Part shown: positions 21,651 through 33,083 of the stretch, in pieces
Position numbering within the stretch: position 1 is the stretch's first letter
Layout of the letters: each line of letters opens with the position of its first letter
Origin: Dasypus novemcinctus
Lineage: Eukaryota > Chordata > Mammalia > Cingulata > Dasypodidae
Length of the DNA stretch: 64,000 nt
Reading direction: 5' to 3'
Assembly (NCBI RefSeq): GCF_030445035.2
Contig: NC_080683.1
Coordinates: 119,087,225-119,151,224, forward strand
Notes under the pieces: generated by a model
What the model was told of the DNA's origin: nothing
Database searches by the model: none
Seen by the model: the letters and a program-made list of their open reading frames with translations, nothing else
Made by a program: the position numbers and the translations under genes

Positions 21651-23216
21651 CCTTAGCTATATTTCACAAAGGGAACTTTACGGGCCACACCTACACTCGA
21701 GTGGAACCTTTGGCTTTCCCATATCAGGACTCCTGCCAGGGTAGGAAATGGAATAAGTTCTCCAGAACTTTCCTGATTAGCCACTTTTGCTCTCTCCACT
21801 TTGGATTGTGGGCAGGGAGCTCTGAGCCCAGTGGCCAGTGAACTTGGAGTCTGCATAGGCTTATGTGGCTCCTTCAGGAGCTGTGCAGCAAAGGAAAAAC
21901 TGCTGTCTGAGGGACACCTGGTGGTCTCTTCCATTGCTGGGATGAAGAGCATTCCGTTCTGAGTTGGACTCAGGTTGTATACTCAGTATTACCTCAAGTG
22001 TTGGAGTATATGTAGGTGATGGGCAACCTTGGAGAACATTCTCTTTGCTGTGAAAAACCAAAGTGAAAGAACACATTTATCTAAAAGCTCTCTAGTCCTC
22101 CTTCCAGCCAGCGACGGTTTCCCTCGGCAGAGGTGCCGGATTTGTCCATAGTGCAGCCCCTTCTACCCATCCTGCCAATAGGCTACCATTATCCCAACCG
22201 AATGAAATGGGAAGAAGATGATGCACTTTTTTAAACTCACTCCTGTTTGAGCTGTTTGTTGCAGGATGAGCATTTCCCTTAAGTAGACTCTTGTGTTTTT
22301 TTTTGGCCTAAGGAAAAATACCTTAATGGTTCCACTGACTGAAAGTAGGTAGCTGGCTCTGGTGTCAGTCTAGATGGGGCAACATGAAATAGAAAGTCAA
22401 AATTCTCTAATTGACAGGAATTTGAGTCTTCTCTGGTGGTGGTTCTGAAAGAGAGGAAGGAGAGATGAGGAGAGAAAAGGGAGAGTTGAGAAAAATCTAA
22501 GAAGATTTGAGAAGAAGGAGTCCAGCAACCTGCCTGCAGACAGGAAGCCAAGTTTTGATAATCAGTGAGAAATTTCTATGGGGGGAGAAGAATAACGCCT
22601 GACAGGCTAGACCGGGATGGTTCCAGCTCTGCCCTGATTATTGCTATTATCCCCGGACTTGGGGTGAAAGTCTGCCATGCAAACAGCTTTGTGTTATTGG
22701 TTCGTTAAGGGCAGCAAGAGAAGAGACCTTGTCCACACCCAGGGAGAATCAGACGAGAGAGGAAAGAGAAGCTTCTAGAAGAGAGGTGTGGCATGCTGCC
22801 TCAGAAATCCTAAGCTACGTTAAAGTGGGCACCAGAATTTCCACAGCACTAGGAATGGGGCTTGGGTCTCTTGACTTGGGTATTGAACAGTTGCACTCAA
22901 AAACTGGACAACTTGGGACCACCTGGACGTAATTTGTTTGGTGCTGTTTCTAGGGTGGAATCAGGAAGAGGGTGCCCCCTGGGCCCCACAGGACTGTGGG
23001 CCAGATGGATGGGCAGGGGCTCAGGAGGGTGCTGGGCTCAGACATGGAAACTGGTTCCCATCCACTGGGGTGTGTGTTTGGCCGGGAAACTTCCTCCTTC
23101 TCCAGTCACATCTCTATAAACGTCCACCAAGTCCTTGCAGAGTCTTATCCCTCTTCTCTGATTCTGTTATTATAGGAAGTTGTGATTTTCAAAACAAAGT
23201 GAGAGAACCTGCTTCC
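21651..23216. other. Unique non-coding sequence
   Basis: No repeat family or gene was recognised. Several 60-100 codon open frames on both strands overlap one another and lack motifs. Confidence 0.45.
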
Positions 23217-23264
23217 TATATACGAGGTCCTGGTACCTCAAAAAAAAAAAAAAAAAAAAAAAAG
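23217..23264 (+). mobile_element. DAS-SINE remnant with poly(A) tail
   Basis: 'TACGAGGTCCTGG' followed by 'TACCTC' and about 23 A residues matches the 3' edge of the short DAS-SINE in sense orientation, with about 10 bp internally missing. The uninterrupted A run suggests a fairly young tail. Confidence 0.55.
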
Positions 23265-23364
23265 TACCTATTTACATCAACGCTCAAACAACCTGACATC
23301 TTCCCTCTTCTCCTTGCATTCCCCCAGGCTGGCCTGCAGTCAGTTTTTGATTATAGTCAGTGTT

Positions 23365-23495
23365 ACCCTTGTTTTGCCGATGAAGTAAATGAAGCTTAGA
23401 CAGGTCATGATTTACCCAAAGTCATGCTGTTTGTGTTCAGCAACCACAACTTGAACATTAGACCTGGACTCTAGATCCAGTGCTCTATATTCTTG
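23365..23495 (-). repeat. MIR SINE relic (antisense)
   Basis: It has 'GATGAAGTAAATGAAGCTTA', 'CAGGTCATGATTTACCCAAA' and 'GTCATGCTGTTTG', then 'AGACCTGGACTCTAGATCC'. This is the standard reversed MIR layout. Confidence 0.7.
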
Positions 23496-24502
23496 AATTT
23501 ACTATAACCTGAGAGCATCAACCAGAAGCATTCACGAGAGTACAAAAATTCAGTCAGCAACGGCAAATACTGCAGTAACAATGCAGTCAGCTCTGTCCCT
23601 AATTGCCCGGTGTCACTCAGGGGCATCCTCCCAAGCCTGGCCCTCAGGCCCCCTGCCCCAGCTCGGGGCCCGGGCCACCTGCCTTCTGACCAACTGGCTA
23701 GAGCTGGGCTTCAAGTGCCTGTGTTAGACCTGATGGACAGAAACCAGACCTGGGTGGTTGACGCAGTCTGTAGCTGCCCCCCATCCCAGAGGTGGGGGCT
23801 GGTCAGGCTGACGTGAAGGCGCTCAAAGCCCCAATCCCTCATCACCTGGTTCATCTTTCTGGGGTTGCCCCGCCCTCACCCTAAGTCAACAGGTGGCTGG
23901 TCCCACCCTGTCATCTCATTACCATAGGAACTTTCTAGTGTGGGCCAGGGCCCGTCCTGAATAATGAAAGACTCTCTAACACGAGAAATTCCAAGAATGG
24001 AGAGGTTCCTGGGAGGGCAGAGCCTGGCCAAGGTTTTCATTATGCTGCAGCTTTCCTCAGGACCCATCCCCATCCCAGGCGGCCCTGGGCAGAGCCTACA
24101 AGTACATGTAAAATTTAGCTCGTTATATTAGTCATACTAATAGTTTTACAGCTATAGAGGAAGACTTGATACAAAACTAAGAAGCTGGAGTTCTTTAATT
24201 AAGAATCTATTTTCATGTCCTGTTAATTTTTTTCCAAGTAGGGAAATAATACATCGTTTTAGAGAATTGCAATTGCAATTCTTATCCTAAGGAGCACTTA
24301 GGATTTAAGAGAGGTGAGGGGAATACCTTTTCAATCTGGTAATAGTTTTTCTGTGTGTTCACTTCCTGTTAAATACACCTTTGCTAAATGCTGCTTGTTT
24401 CCTCGAGAATTTACTTCAGATCTCTCTGTTGTTAGGACACTACACATATGCAAGTTATCATTTATTTAGCATAATAATTTCAGGGAAACAAATAAGGAGA
24501 AC
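23496..24502. other. Unique sequence, GC-rich at 23.6-24.1 kb
   Basis: No exon, repeat or RNA is recognised. A perfect 20-bp palindrome is present at 24263-24282. Confidence 0.45.
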
Positions 24503-24985
24503 TGTAATAGTCAGTGAAAGGGGTACTGATGCAAAATACCAGAAATTGGTTGGTTTTTATAAAGAGTATTTATTTGGGGTAGGAGCTTATAGATACCAGG
24601 CCATAAAGCATAAGTTACTTCCCTCACCAAAGTCTATTTTCATGTGTTGGAGCAAGATGGCTGCTGATGGCTGCGAGAGTTCAGGCTTCCTGGGTTCCTC
24701 CCTTCCCAGGGCTTGCTTCTCTTTCCTCTGTGAGCTTACTTCCTGGGGCTCCAGTTTAAGGCTTCAGCATCAAACTCCAACATCAAAAACTTTTCAACTC
24801 TGTGCATTTGCCGTGCCTTTTATCTGTGAGTCTCCACCCACCAAAGAGCACAACAGGTTTTCCTAAATACTTAATCAGTAAGCCTATGAATCCAGTATAA
24901 TCTCATGTGCCCAGAGGAAAAGACCAGTTTACAAACATAATTCAATATTTCTTTTTGGAATTCATCAATAATATCAAACTGCTGA
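24503..24985 (-). mobile_element. Lineage-specific MaLR-type solo LTR (antisense)
   Basis: It reads TGTAATAGTCAG...AATATCAAACTGCTGA and is the same family as 11281-11847. It shares 'GATGCAAAATACCAGAAATT', 'TTTATTTGGGGTAGGAGCTT', 'AAGCATAAGTTACTTCCCTC' and a YY1-like 'CAAGATGGCTGC' at 24653-24664. No clear target-site duplication was seen, so the right edge is approximate. The 161-codon open frame overlapping it is repeat-derived. Confidence 0.85.
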
Positions 24986-25382
24986 AAGAGCCATGCTGGA
25001 TAAGAGTGCATCAAAACCTTTTTTCCTGGCTTCATGCACTGGCCAATGACATAACACCTGCGCCAGCTGCTGCCTTCAGTCTGGGGGGTGTCTCAACCCT
25101 TCAGAAAAGGCTATTTCTGATATTCTTAAAATTCTGTTGGTTACATTGTTAACTGAAATCTCTACAATTTCCACTCAAAAATATATCTTTCCACCCAATT
25201 TGCTTTACTCTTTTCCATTCCTACCTGATCATTTCAGTCCCAATGGAGGCTCAGCTCAAAGCCCGTCTACCTCTGTTCAGTGCCTGCTCATAGGTCCACA
25301 CTCAGAGCTGGTCAGTTTTCCACTGACCAAACGATCTCATTTTTTTAAACCTTTTGCTTTTAGGGTCCAATTTCCTATTCTT
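24986..25382. other. Unique non-coding sequence
   Basis: No recognised repeat or gene. It ends in a C/T-rich stretch with (CTT)n. Confidence 0.45.
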
Positions 25383-25600
25383 TTTTTTCCCTTCTTCTTC
25401 TTCTTCTTCAGTTGAATAAAAACATACATTTCTCAATTAAATGTATTGGGTATCTATAAGTTTTTTTAAAAATCATATAATATGTTACACAATATATTTG
25501 ATTCATAGTAATACAACCATATAGTATTCATCCTTTTGTGTCTGGCTTGCTTCACTCAACATAATGTCCAATTTTCTATTCTTATAACCACATTGATGGA
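25383..25600 (-). mobile_element. L1 3'-UTR fragment (antisense)
   Basis: (CTT)5 at 25394-25410 is followed by 'ATTCATCCTTTTGTGTCTGG' and 'CTTGCTTCACTCAACATAAT'. The latter pair is a conserved reversed L1 3' block and is also seen at 35.9 kb. The fragment is short and 5' truncated. Confidence 0.65.
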
Positions 25601-25754
25601 TCCTTTTAGATTTTTGTCCCCTATCCATTCTTCCTCAAACTGTGGAATCAGAGCTAATGTGGACAGGGGCTGGTCTGAAAACTGCTGGGGAAAATGAATA
25701 TTTCCCTTTGTGTTCTAATTTCAGTATAAGCCAGAAAGACAGTCATTTCATTTT

Positions 25755-26245
25755 TTAATAATAAACTCTATTTATTTTTGGAGCGGTTTTAGAAATTGCA
25801 CAAGATGTTTAGAATCCCCCCCTGCCCCTGCACATATGCAGTTTCCCCTGTTATTAATACCTTGCATTAGGGTGGTGCTTTTGTTACAACTGATGAACCA
25901 ATATTAACACATTTTTTTAGTAACTGAAGTCCCTAGTTTACATTAAGTCTCACTCTTTGTGTGTACAGTTCTATGGGTTTTGATAAATGAGTGACGTCAT
26001 GCATCCGCCAACATGTTATCATACATATTTTTACTGCCCTGAATCTGTCCTGAGCCCTACATAGTCATCCCCTGATCCTTTCTGAACCTACAAAAACCAC
26101 TGATTTGTTTTGCTGTTTTTATACACTTGCCTTTCCCAGAATGTCAGACAGTTGGAATCATAAATTATGTACCCGTTTTAGATTGGCTTCTTAGCGATAC
26201 GCATTTGTAGTTCCTCCATTTTTTCCTTTTAGATTCTGATTTTGC
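25755..26245 (-). mobile_element. L1M 3'-end relic (antisense)
   Basis: It follows the common reversed L1ME/L1MC 3' UTR: 'TGGAGCGGTTTTAGAAATTG', 'TTTCCCCTGTTATTAATACC', 'TGTTACAACTGATGAACCAA', 'GTTCTATGGGTTTTGATAAA', 'CCAGAATGTCAGACAGTTGG' and 'GATTGGCTTCTTAGCGATAC'. A separate, more diverged copy of this region is at 50.7 kb. Confidence 0.75.
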
Positions 26246-26302
26246 CAATTGGCCTACTCACTTGGCTTTCTTTGTAATCCCAGAATCAATACAATACTTT
26301 CA

Positions 26303-26812
26303 TGTGACATTTCATTATGACAACTTGAAGCTGGGTGGATCCCGGAAGATCATGTCCTTAGAGCTAATCTATTCCTGCACATGTAAACCCATTGTAGATG
26401 GAACCTTTGGGTTAGATTCTTTCAGTAGGGCATAACCCAGGGTGGGTCTTAATCTTCTTACTCGAGTCTTTTATAAATGAAATAAAAGCCACAGACACAG
26501 GGAAAAAAAAAAGCTCCAGAGACAAAAGAAGCCTCCAGAAATCAACACACCTGGGAGAGAGAAAAGCCACAGATGGAGCAGCCTGAAACTGAAGCAATGA
26601 GGCCCAGAGGAGAGAGAAGAGACAAGCAGATGCCACCTGTGCCTGATCGCCCACAACTGCTGCTTGGTGAGAAAAGCATCTCTGATGATGATGCCTTCAT
26701 TTGGACACATTTACACTATCAGAACTGTAAGCTTTTAACCAAATAAATTCCCGTTGTGAAAACCAACACACTTCTGGTAATTTGCTCCCAGCAGGTTTCA
26801 GGAAACTAAGTC
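26303..26812 (+). mobile_element. MaLR-type solo LTR, second family (sense)
   Basis: It begins TGTGACATTTC. The R-region poly(A) signal lies in 'AACCAAATAAATTCCCGTTG' near 26738, and a MaLR-like end follows ('CTTCTGGTAATTTGCTCCCA', 'CAGGAAACTAAG'). TTTCA at 26298-26302 and 26813-26817 could be a 5-bp target-site duplication. The 3' terminus is degraded. No internal viral sequence is present. Confidence 0.6.
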
Positions 26813-27139
26813 TTTCACAGACATGTGCATAACAGTGAAAAGTTTGGGATGCCTGACATGCCTGTTCTCAGCTGAGGCTGGGCCAGGTGGCCCTCTGCCT
26901 GGTTCATCCTCAGCCTGGTTTCAGGTCTCATGCTGTGAATGTGTCCTTTTCACAGTCTTAGGGCCATCGTTCTCACATTTTTGTACTTTTTCTGTGATTT
27001 TGTCATTTAAATGGCCCCCTGAGCATAGTGCTGAAGTGTCGCGTAGTGTTCTTAACTGCAAGAAGGCTGTGTGGTGCCTTTTGGAGAAAAGACATCTCTG
27101 ATAAGCATCGTTCCAGCATGAGTGCTGTTGGCTGTCATG
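26813..27139. other. Unique non-coding sequence
   Basis: No recognised repeat or gene. Confidence 0.4.
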
Positions 27140-27192
27140 TCAGTGTCCCAGCTTAATCCCTGGCACCTCCTAAAAACAAACAACAAAAAACC
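27140..27192 (+). mobile_element. DAS-SINE 3' remnant
   Basis: 'CAGCTTAATCCCTGGCACCT' then 'CCTAAAAACAAACAACAAAA' matches the sense-strand end of the short DAS-SINE (B-box edge, then A-rich tail). The 5' half is missing. Confidence 0.45.
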
Positions 27193-27329
27193 ACAGCTCT
27201 CATTGGGGCAGCAGATATAGCTGTTCCACAATAATCCTGTTTCTTTAAGGTTATAGGAACTTGTGAATATGCAACTCATTTGCACATTGACCTCTTAAAC
27301 TCATTCCAGACCCAGTTCATCAACTACAT

Positions 27330-27800
27330 GAATATTCTTTCTCCTGCCTACCTGTCCAATTCAATATCCCACAAGTTCCCTCTACCCCCAACCCACACAT
27401 ACACACACGTACACATACACACACACGTACTCTACTGCCCTCCAGTTAAAACATACTAGTTAAGGTTCCCTGGACTGCCTTGCTCATGCTTCTCTGCCTT
27501 TACAAAGATACTCTCTGCCTGGGATGCCCCTCCCCTGCCCCCTCTGCCACCTTTGTCACCACTGCAATGCAAGTTTTCTATAAAGCTGTCCCTAATACCC
27601 ACAAGGAAGACTCCTTTGTGCTACTCTCTGGTGTACCCTCAGCACTATCACCAGACTGTCATTAATTTTGCTCCCAACCGCCTTCCCTATTCCACTGTCC
27701 AATTCCTCAGGGAAAGCCTGTGTTTTATTAAAAATGTTAAGGCCTAGGCTTATGCAGCAGATTGTTAAAAAATATTTACTGATTAAATAAGGGGATGAGA
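27330..27800 (+). repeat. L2 LINE 3'-end relic
   Basis: It contains 'CTCTGCCTGGGATGCCCCTC', then 'GCTGTCCCTAATACCCAC', 'TTCCTCAGGGAAAGCCTGTG' and the terminal 'AATATTTACTGATTAAATAA'. This is the canonical order of the L2 3' end in sense orientation. A CA-rich simple stretch lies at its start (27390-27430). Confidence 0.7.
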
Positions 27801-27965
27801 AAAATTGAGTGATAGGGAACCCAAGAAAACTCTTCTGATTCTTTTATACCCATGTGATTGAATTCAATTGAGCACACAATGGGATAAACCAACCACTGGG
27901 GAGAAGCTGAGAGTGAGGGCTAGGAGAAAAATTGGGTATGTTTCCAGGCCTTTTGCTTAAAACTG

Positions 27966-28135
27966 ATCCAGCTCCTAGACCAGTGGCTCTCACCCTTGGC
28001 TGTCCATTGGTGCCAGCTGGGGAGTGTGACCAAAAATGATTCCTGAGTCACAATCATAGAAATTTTGATTTAATTGGTGTTTGGTGTGGCCTGGGCATTA
28101 GCTCCCCAGGTGATGCTAAGGTTCAGACAAAACTA
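27966..28135 (+). mobile_element. MER5A-type non-autonomous hAT DNA transposon
   Basis: It starts 'GACCAGTGGCTCTCACCCTT' and runs through 'TTTTGATTTAATTGGTGTTT' to 'AGCTCCCCAGGTGATGCTAA'. This is the recognisable MER5A interior with most of its left inverted terminus. The right terminal inverted repeat is degraded. Confidence 0.75.
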
Positions 28136-30144
28136 AGGCTCATTGTACCATACATTGCAGATTTTTGCGAGGACTTTCCTGAGAATGAACCCAAAGTAGG
28201 AAGAAGGATCTTAGCACAGTGTCTGTGTGTGAAATCTGTCAAGGAACTAGATTATCAATAGGCAGTTTAAGAAGGTACTTTTGAATTTATTAATATTTTA
28301 AGCTTTGAAGGTGATATCTAAAGTAAATAAGACCATTATTTATTAAAAATATTTACAAATAGTCCACTGAAAGGTCATTATAGAGTCAAACTCTTCTGTG
28401 AGTTCTCAAAATAGTCTAGTGTTTGCTTGAAAGTTGATTCATTTTCAAGCTTCTAATTTCCGACTAAATAAACACTCAAGTAGATCATCTAGACAATTGA
28501 AGTTAACCTATTTTAGGCTTTAATTATCCCACTACTTCAGGTGAAAGTGAGTTTTTATTTTTAATTATTTAGCTAACGGAGGACAAAGAGCAGTTTTTGG
28601 CTACTTTCTCTGGATAATTTATAAGTGCCATTGTAGTTTTAATGTCTTCATTGTCTTTGGAAGACATGGGACACATGAAGCAGTGATGAGAACTTCATTC
28701 TGTAGCTAGCAAACACTTGCTGCATGACCTGGAATTTTTCTGAAATACAAGAAGGGGATCATTATTTATCGAAATAATTATTTTAAAAATTACCTTTAAA
28801 CAAAATATTGGCTGCATATTTCTAGATTCCAGCCAGCCCTAGTCCAACTGAATGCTTTGAACCTCGTCTAAGATTATCCAGAGATTATCCATGGAGTTAA
28901 CGATGGACTCTTGTCCTCTTTCCTTCTGCTAGGACATGAAGTTTCTTGGCAACAAGACTAGGTTTAAATTCAGTGAAAAGCTGAAATGCTCTGACAGTTC
29001 AGAATTATTTTTTATGTCTATTGTGGTGTCAATGTGGAATACACGAGAACTTTTTTCATTTAAAAATTTCACATACTAGGAAAAGCCCCTTGGAGCAATA
29101 GTCTTCATTTTAAGAATCCTAGAGTGTAAGGAATTTCCTTTCTTTATTCTATATTCCAATACATGGGCAAAAGCCATAAGAATTCTTGCTATGTCTAACT
29201 ATCCTTAGAATTTGGTGTAGAGTAAGCCCATCTTGGACCCTGTCTATGGAGAAAATTCTAAAATATATATTTTATTATAATTGTAAGATTCTGAGGAGTA
29301 CATTAATTCTTGAGTGGAGATGAAAAAAATAGAGGAAATACACATTTGTGGGAACCATTCACTTCATAATACAAAGTGCTAAACATGTGCTTAGTACTTT
29401 AATAAAAGTCTAATAATACCCTCTGAATATTTTTTTGATTCAACCTTTATTTGAATAAGAAGCATCCCTATGTCTTTTCTAAATTCAGGATAAAAGTATG
29501 GTATGATTAGGTTGCATGCTCTTGCAGAGAACTACCTGGAAATTAGCCATTTTTACCCATATTTATTGAAGAATAATGGCTCACCCAGAACTGAACAGTC
29601 CATAGCAATAGTAATTGAAATTGAGTTCTTTCTCCACATCTTTTTCAGCTTATCGATATCATGAATTGTATTTTTATTCTCTAATAGCTAAATCCTCCTG
29701 AGTCACTCTGGTTTTCTCTGTCATCTCAGAACTTGGCTCTGTCGGTCCCCAGGAGATTGATGTGGTCCTGGTTTCTCTCACCTCCAAAAGGGTCTCCAGG
29801 GACCTTTCTGGATGGCTCTTGAGCACCTGTTCCCACAGATACCTAATCTTGCTCTGAGCCTCTTTCATCCCAGGGATATGAACGTGGGAAGTGGTAGGTT
29901 TTAGGAATGAGAACAAGGGAAAGCCCTTTCACTCTCCCTTTTTAAAACTTTGTATTAATTTAATCTCAAAGTGGAGAAAGACTCCAGGTTCACCCAGTCC
30001 GCTCGTCAAACTATCCATTTGGGCTTCCTTGAATGAAAACCTCTTGTTAGGGTTCCCAGTCTGTTTTTAAAGAATGGATCTTTGTAGCTCTTGATCCCAA
30101 ATCCTTTGCACAAGGGTGGTAGGTGTTAAGTTAGAGATTATAAT
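28136..30144. other. Unique AT-rich non-coding sequence
   Basis: No repeat family recognised. A minus-strand 80-codon open frame with unusually protein-like composition lies at 29674-29916; it is given as a separate, low-confidence entry. Confidence 0.45.
29674..29916 (-). other. 80-codon open frame, possible unrecognised exon or chance ORF
   Basis: The frame encodes an amphipathic-looking segment 'SKIRYLWEQVLKSHPERSLE' followed by a charged Thr/Ser/Glu-rich tail and a stop codon. A GAG|GTGAGA match to a splice donor falls inside it, near 29784. A weak pyrimidine stretch lies upstream on the minus strand near 29917-29950. No family is recognised. The simplest explanation is chance, but its balanced, non-repetitive composition differs from the repeat-derived frames around it. 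Confidence 0.15.
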
Positions 30145-30345
30145 AAAAGCCAATTTACTGAGTACTAACCATGAAATGGAAACATTTCTAAACTCTTTAA
30201 TTCTCATAACAGGTATTATAATATCTACTGAAGCAAGTATTATAATAATCCTTATCCTACAAATGTGGAAATAAGAGGTGAAGTCAAGAGCCAGTAAGTC
30301 AAGCAATGGGATTCAAATCAAAGTGTCTGCCTCTGGCACTTGCCA
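30145..30345 (-). repeat. MIR SINE relic (antisense)
   Basis: It has the reversed MIR layout: 'CTCTTTAATTCTCATAACAG', 'CCTTATCCTACAAATGTGGA', 'AGGTGAAGTCAAGAGCCAGT' and 'GGGATTCAAATCAAAGTGTC'. Confidence 0.7.
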
Positions 30346-32409
30346 TACTTTGCTCTTCTAAAAGAGAGTTTGTTTTAGTTCCTGGGAACAAGAATACTCC
30401 TTGGAGGCCCTATTTGTGGTACAGATATCTGTATAACACCTGACATCCAGGAAAACTTTCAGAGCTCTCGATGAGATAATCTGAAATCCAAAGCACTCTT
30501 ATCCCACCCGAGCATTGAAGTTTGGGAAATTGAGTTGAAAAATTAGTATCTGTATGCAAGAAAAGGAAGATTTTTACTTTATTAAAGTCAATTGACTAAT
30601 AAGGGATTCTGAATCATATTTTAACTCCATGAATCATATTTTAACATGATTTCTGAAACTCAATGACACCATGAAGCAACAGTTAGAGAAGCAACTTTGG
30701 GTTCAATTGCAATGCTTTAGTCTTTATTTTATTTTATTTTATTTTTTATAAGAAATGGTACTTTATCCAGAAAGAAAAATCTTGTTAACTTAATATATGT
30801 TTTTGAGTGTCAAATTCCAGTCTGATATGTTTTGCTCAAATGCAGGAGAACTGTACTTATTCAACCATGAAATCATCAGCAGAGAATTCAGCTGAAAATG
30901 TGGTCTCATGATAAATAATTAGATTGTAAAGGCAGAGAAAATATAATCTGACAGCAGGCATTTTAAAGCTGACTTTTTGCATGATAGAGTTTTCCTGAAT
31001 AGAACTTGAAAAATCATACTAGGTATTTGGAAAAATATCGAGAATGGTTTTAGGCATAATTGTTAACAAGTCCATGGGTTTTATTGTCCTAACGAATTCT
31101 TTTTTTTTTTAATATCCAAGGAATAATTTTCTTCTTTTTTCTCTTTGACTTGTAAGATTTTGTTTTTGACCTTGCTTAGAGGAGTGATATCCAGTTAGGT
31201 ATCAAATTTAAATTTTGAGCTGCTATTGTATTTTGATCATGATATGCAGTTATTGGAAAATTAGACTTCTTGTAATTTGATTGATATTAACATCACAATT
31301 TAAAAATCTGTTGTTTATTTGCCTCGTTTTGATTTGTGCTTTTTACCATTGGATCGTTGCTTTGGGAATATCAAACTCAGACAAAAACTTGAATGGACGA
31401 AAACATGTGAGCTGAAGTTTCTATGTACTCAACAAGTGAAGGAACTCACCTATGAAGGGTAGATTTTTTTTGATGTTCACCTAAAAAAGATAACAAATGT
31501 CATGTGTCCCTCTATTTTCATGGAGAGAAGTTTAACTTTCCTCAAATTTCAGTAATTCCAGATTAACTCCAGAGGATTTTGTCATGCACCGTCTATTCTA
31601 TTGTTAGTGAATATTTTTCTTTTAAATGGACTTCCTTTTATTCTTAAACTTATCTTAAGTAACAATATCCAAGAAATCACAGTTCGATGTATAAGTTTTT
31701 GAATTTATTCTGTTAATTAGCAAAATAAGTACTGAACTATTGAAGTTTAAAATATTCTACCTTTGTAGAATCTAAAATCAACTGTGGTACCAACACTTGG
31801 GCAAAAACTGTGTTGCTATAAGAACTGGGCATTTAGAATGAGAATATTTTTTTCTCCTTCCTTTTAATTTTTCAATTTTTAAAATTCTCTTTATAACATA
31901 TATATATAATATATATTTCTTTCTTTTTCAATTCCTGTTTATTTTTGGCCCTTGGGGCAGTGTCATCTTTTCAATTTGAAAAAAAAAAAAAAGCTGCAAG
32001 TCCAAAACAAAATAGAAATTGGAAGTGTAGAATCTGAAAAAACGAAAGATAGTGGAAAAAAAAAAACCATGAAAGGGAGTAGCAAAAGGAGAGATGAAAT
32101 GTCACAGAAGATGACAGAGTATGTCTTAGCCCTTCTCTTCAGGGAATCGACTCACTGAGGTGCAGTGCACGACTTTCCTTGTCAGGGCTGCAATTCCTTT
32201 TTGGGGGTGAGAGGAGGTGGGGATGGGAGGCTCACGACAGGAGGGCAGACCTTTCCTGGGGGACCAAGAGCTCAGGACAGGGATGGAGGGAAACTGAAAA
32301 TGGGGATAGTACTGTAACCCCTCCCCTGAAGCTAAAAGAGGCCCAGGGAGATCCCTGCAGATCATGAAAGAGCCTGGATTCCCCTCGTTTGAGATTTTTT
32401 TCTGAATCC
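30346..32409. other. Unique AT-rich non-coding sequence
   Basis: It contains an (ATTTT)n microsatellite at about 30722-30750, short AT dinucleotide runs near 31900, and A runs near 31980 and 32057. No gene or repeat family is recognised. 32150-32400 is more GC-rich but lacks motifs. Confidence 0.45.
30722..30750 (+). repeat. (ATTTT)n microsatellite
   Basis: About five units of TTTTA/ATTTT in tandem. This is the typical product of slippage in AT-rich DNA or a decayed retroposon tail. Confidence 0.8.
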
Positions 32410-32982
32410 CAAAGAGAGCAAGATTGTGTTTGTAAAGTAATCTGTTTCTTTGGGTGTGATACCCTTTGATTATATTAAATGCAGCTGAGATGTTTTGACA
32501 AGCATACCTGTTAAGTTAGGACTTTGATTCGACCATGTCAGTAAGGTGTGATTCAGGTCAAGTCCGTGCCCCCTTGGTGGGCGATATAAATGGACACTCA
32601 TCAAGAAGACATGGGAAGAGAGAGAGCTCTGTCTTTTTTGATCCTGGTACCCTGGCAAGAGCTGAGCCATTCGCCTGATAGTTCGCGGCTGACCTTGGGA
32701 AGAAAAGCTATAGAAGACCTGGAAAGAAACGAGCCTCTGCCAGGAGAGAGAGGAAGCCCTGAGACACAGGCCCTGGGCCAGCCTGCAGCTGAGAGAGGAT
32801 GCACGGAGGAAGGCTGAACCTAGCTGAGATAAGCCACTGGCCTGCTTTAACACGTGGCAATTGACTTCAGTGAGAAAGCAACCTTGACTTGGAGTCTTTA
32901 GGGCCTTGTGACTCTTAGTTTTTACCCCAACAGATTTCCGGTACTTTGCATCAGCACCCCTTCGGCTGACTAAAACACACAT
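32410..32982 (+). mobile_element. MaLR-type solo LTR, same superfamily as 11.3 kb (sense)
   Basis: In sense orientation it shows 'GATTGTGTTTGTAAAGTAAT' and 'GGACTTTGATTCGACCATGT', then 'GTCCGTGCCCCCTTGGTGGG'. It ends with 'GTACTTTGCATCAGCACCCC' and 'TTCGGCTGACTAAAACACA', the mirror of the opening of the antisense copies. It is more diverged than the others and its YY1-like motif and poly(A) signal are not conserved. A short DAS-SINE abuts its 3' end. The left boundary is approximate. Confidence 0.75.
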
Positions 32983-32984
32983 AC

Positions 32985-33083
32985 ATAAAATATATATATA
33001 TTTTTAGGAGGTACTGGGGGTTGAAACCTGGACCTCACACATGGGAAGCAGGCACTCAACCACTGAGCTGTACCCTCTCCCCT
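32985..33083 (-). mobile_element. Short DAS-SINE (monomer)
   Basis: 'TTAGGAGGTACTGGGGGTTG' is followed by 'CTGGACCTCACACATGGGAA' and 'CCACTGAGCTGTACCCTCTC'. It lies immediately 3' of the LTR, with the (TA)n-rich reversed tail at 32988-33005. Confidence 0.9.

Noticed and set aside
24381-24866. A 161-codon open frame
   Set aside because: Most of it lies antisense in a solo MaLR-type LTR.
32470-32982. A 170-codon minus-strand frame
   Set aside because: It is fully contained in a solo LTR, on the strand opposite to the LTR.
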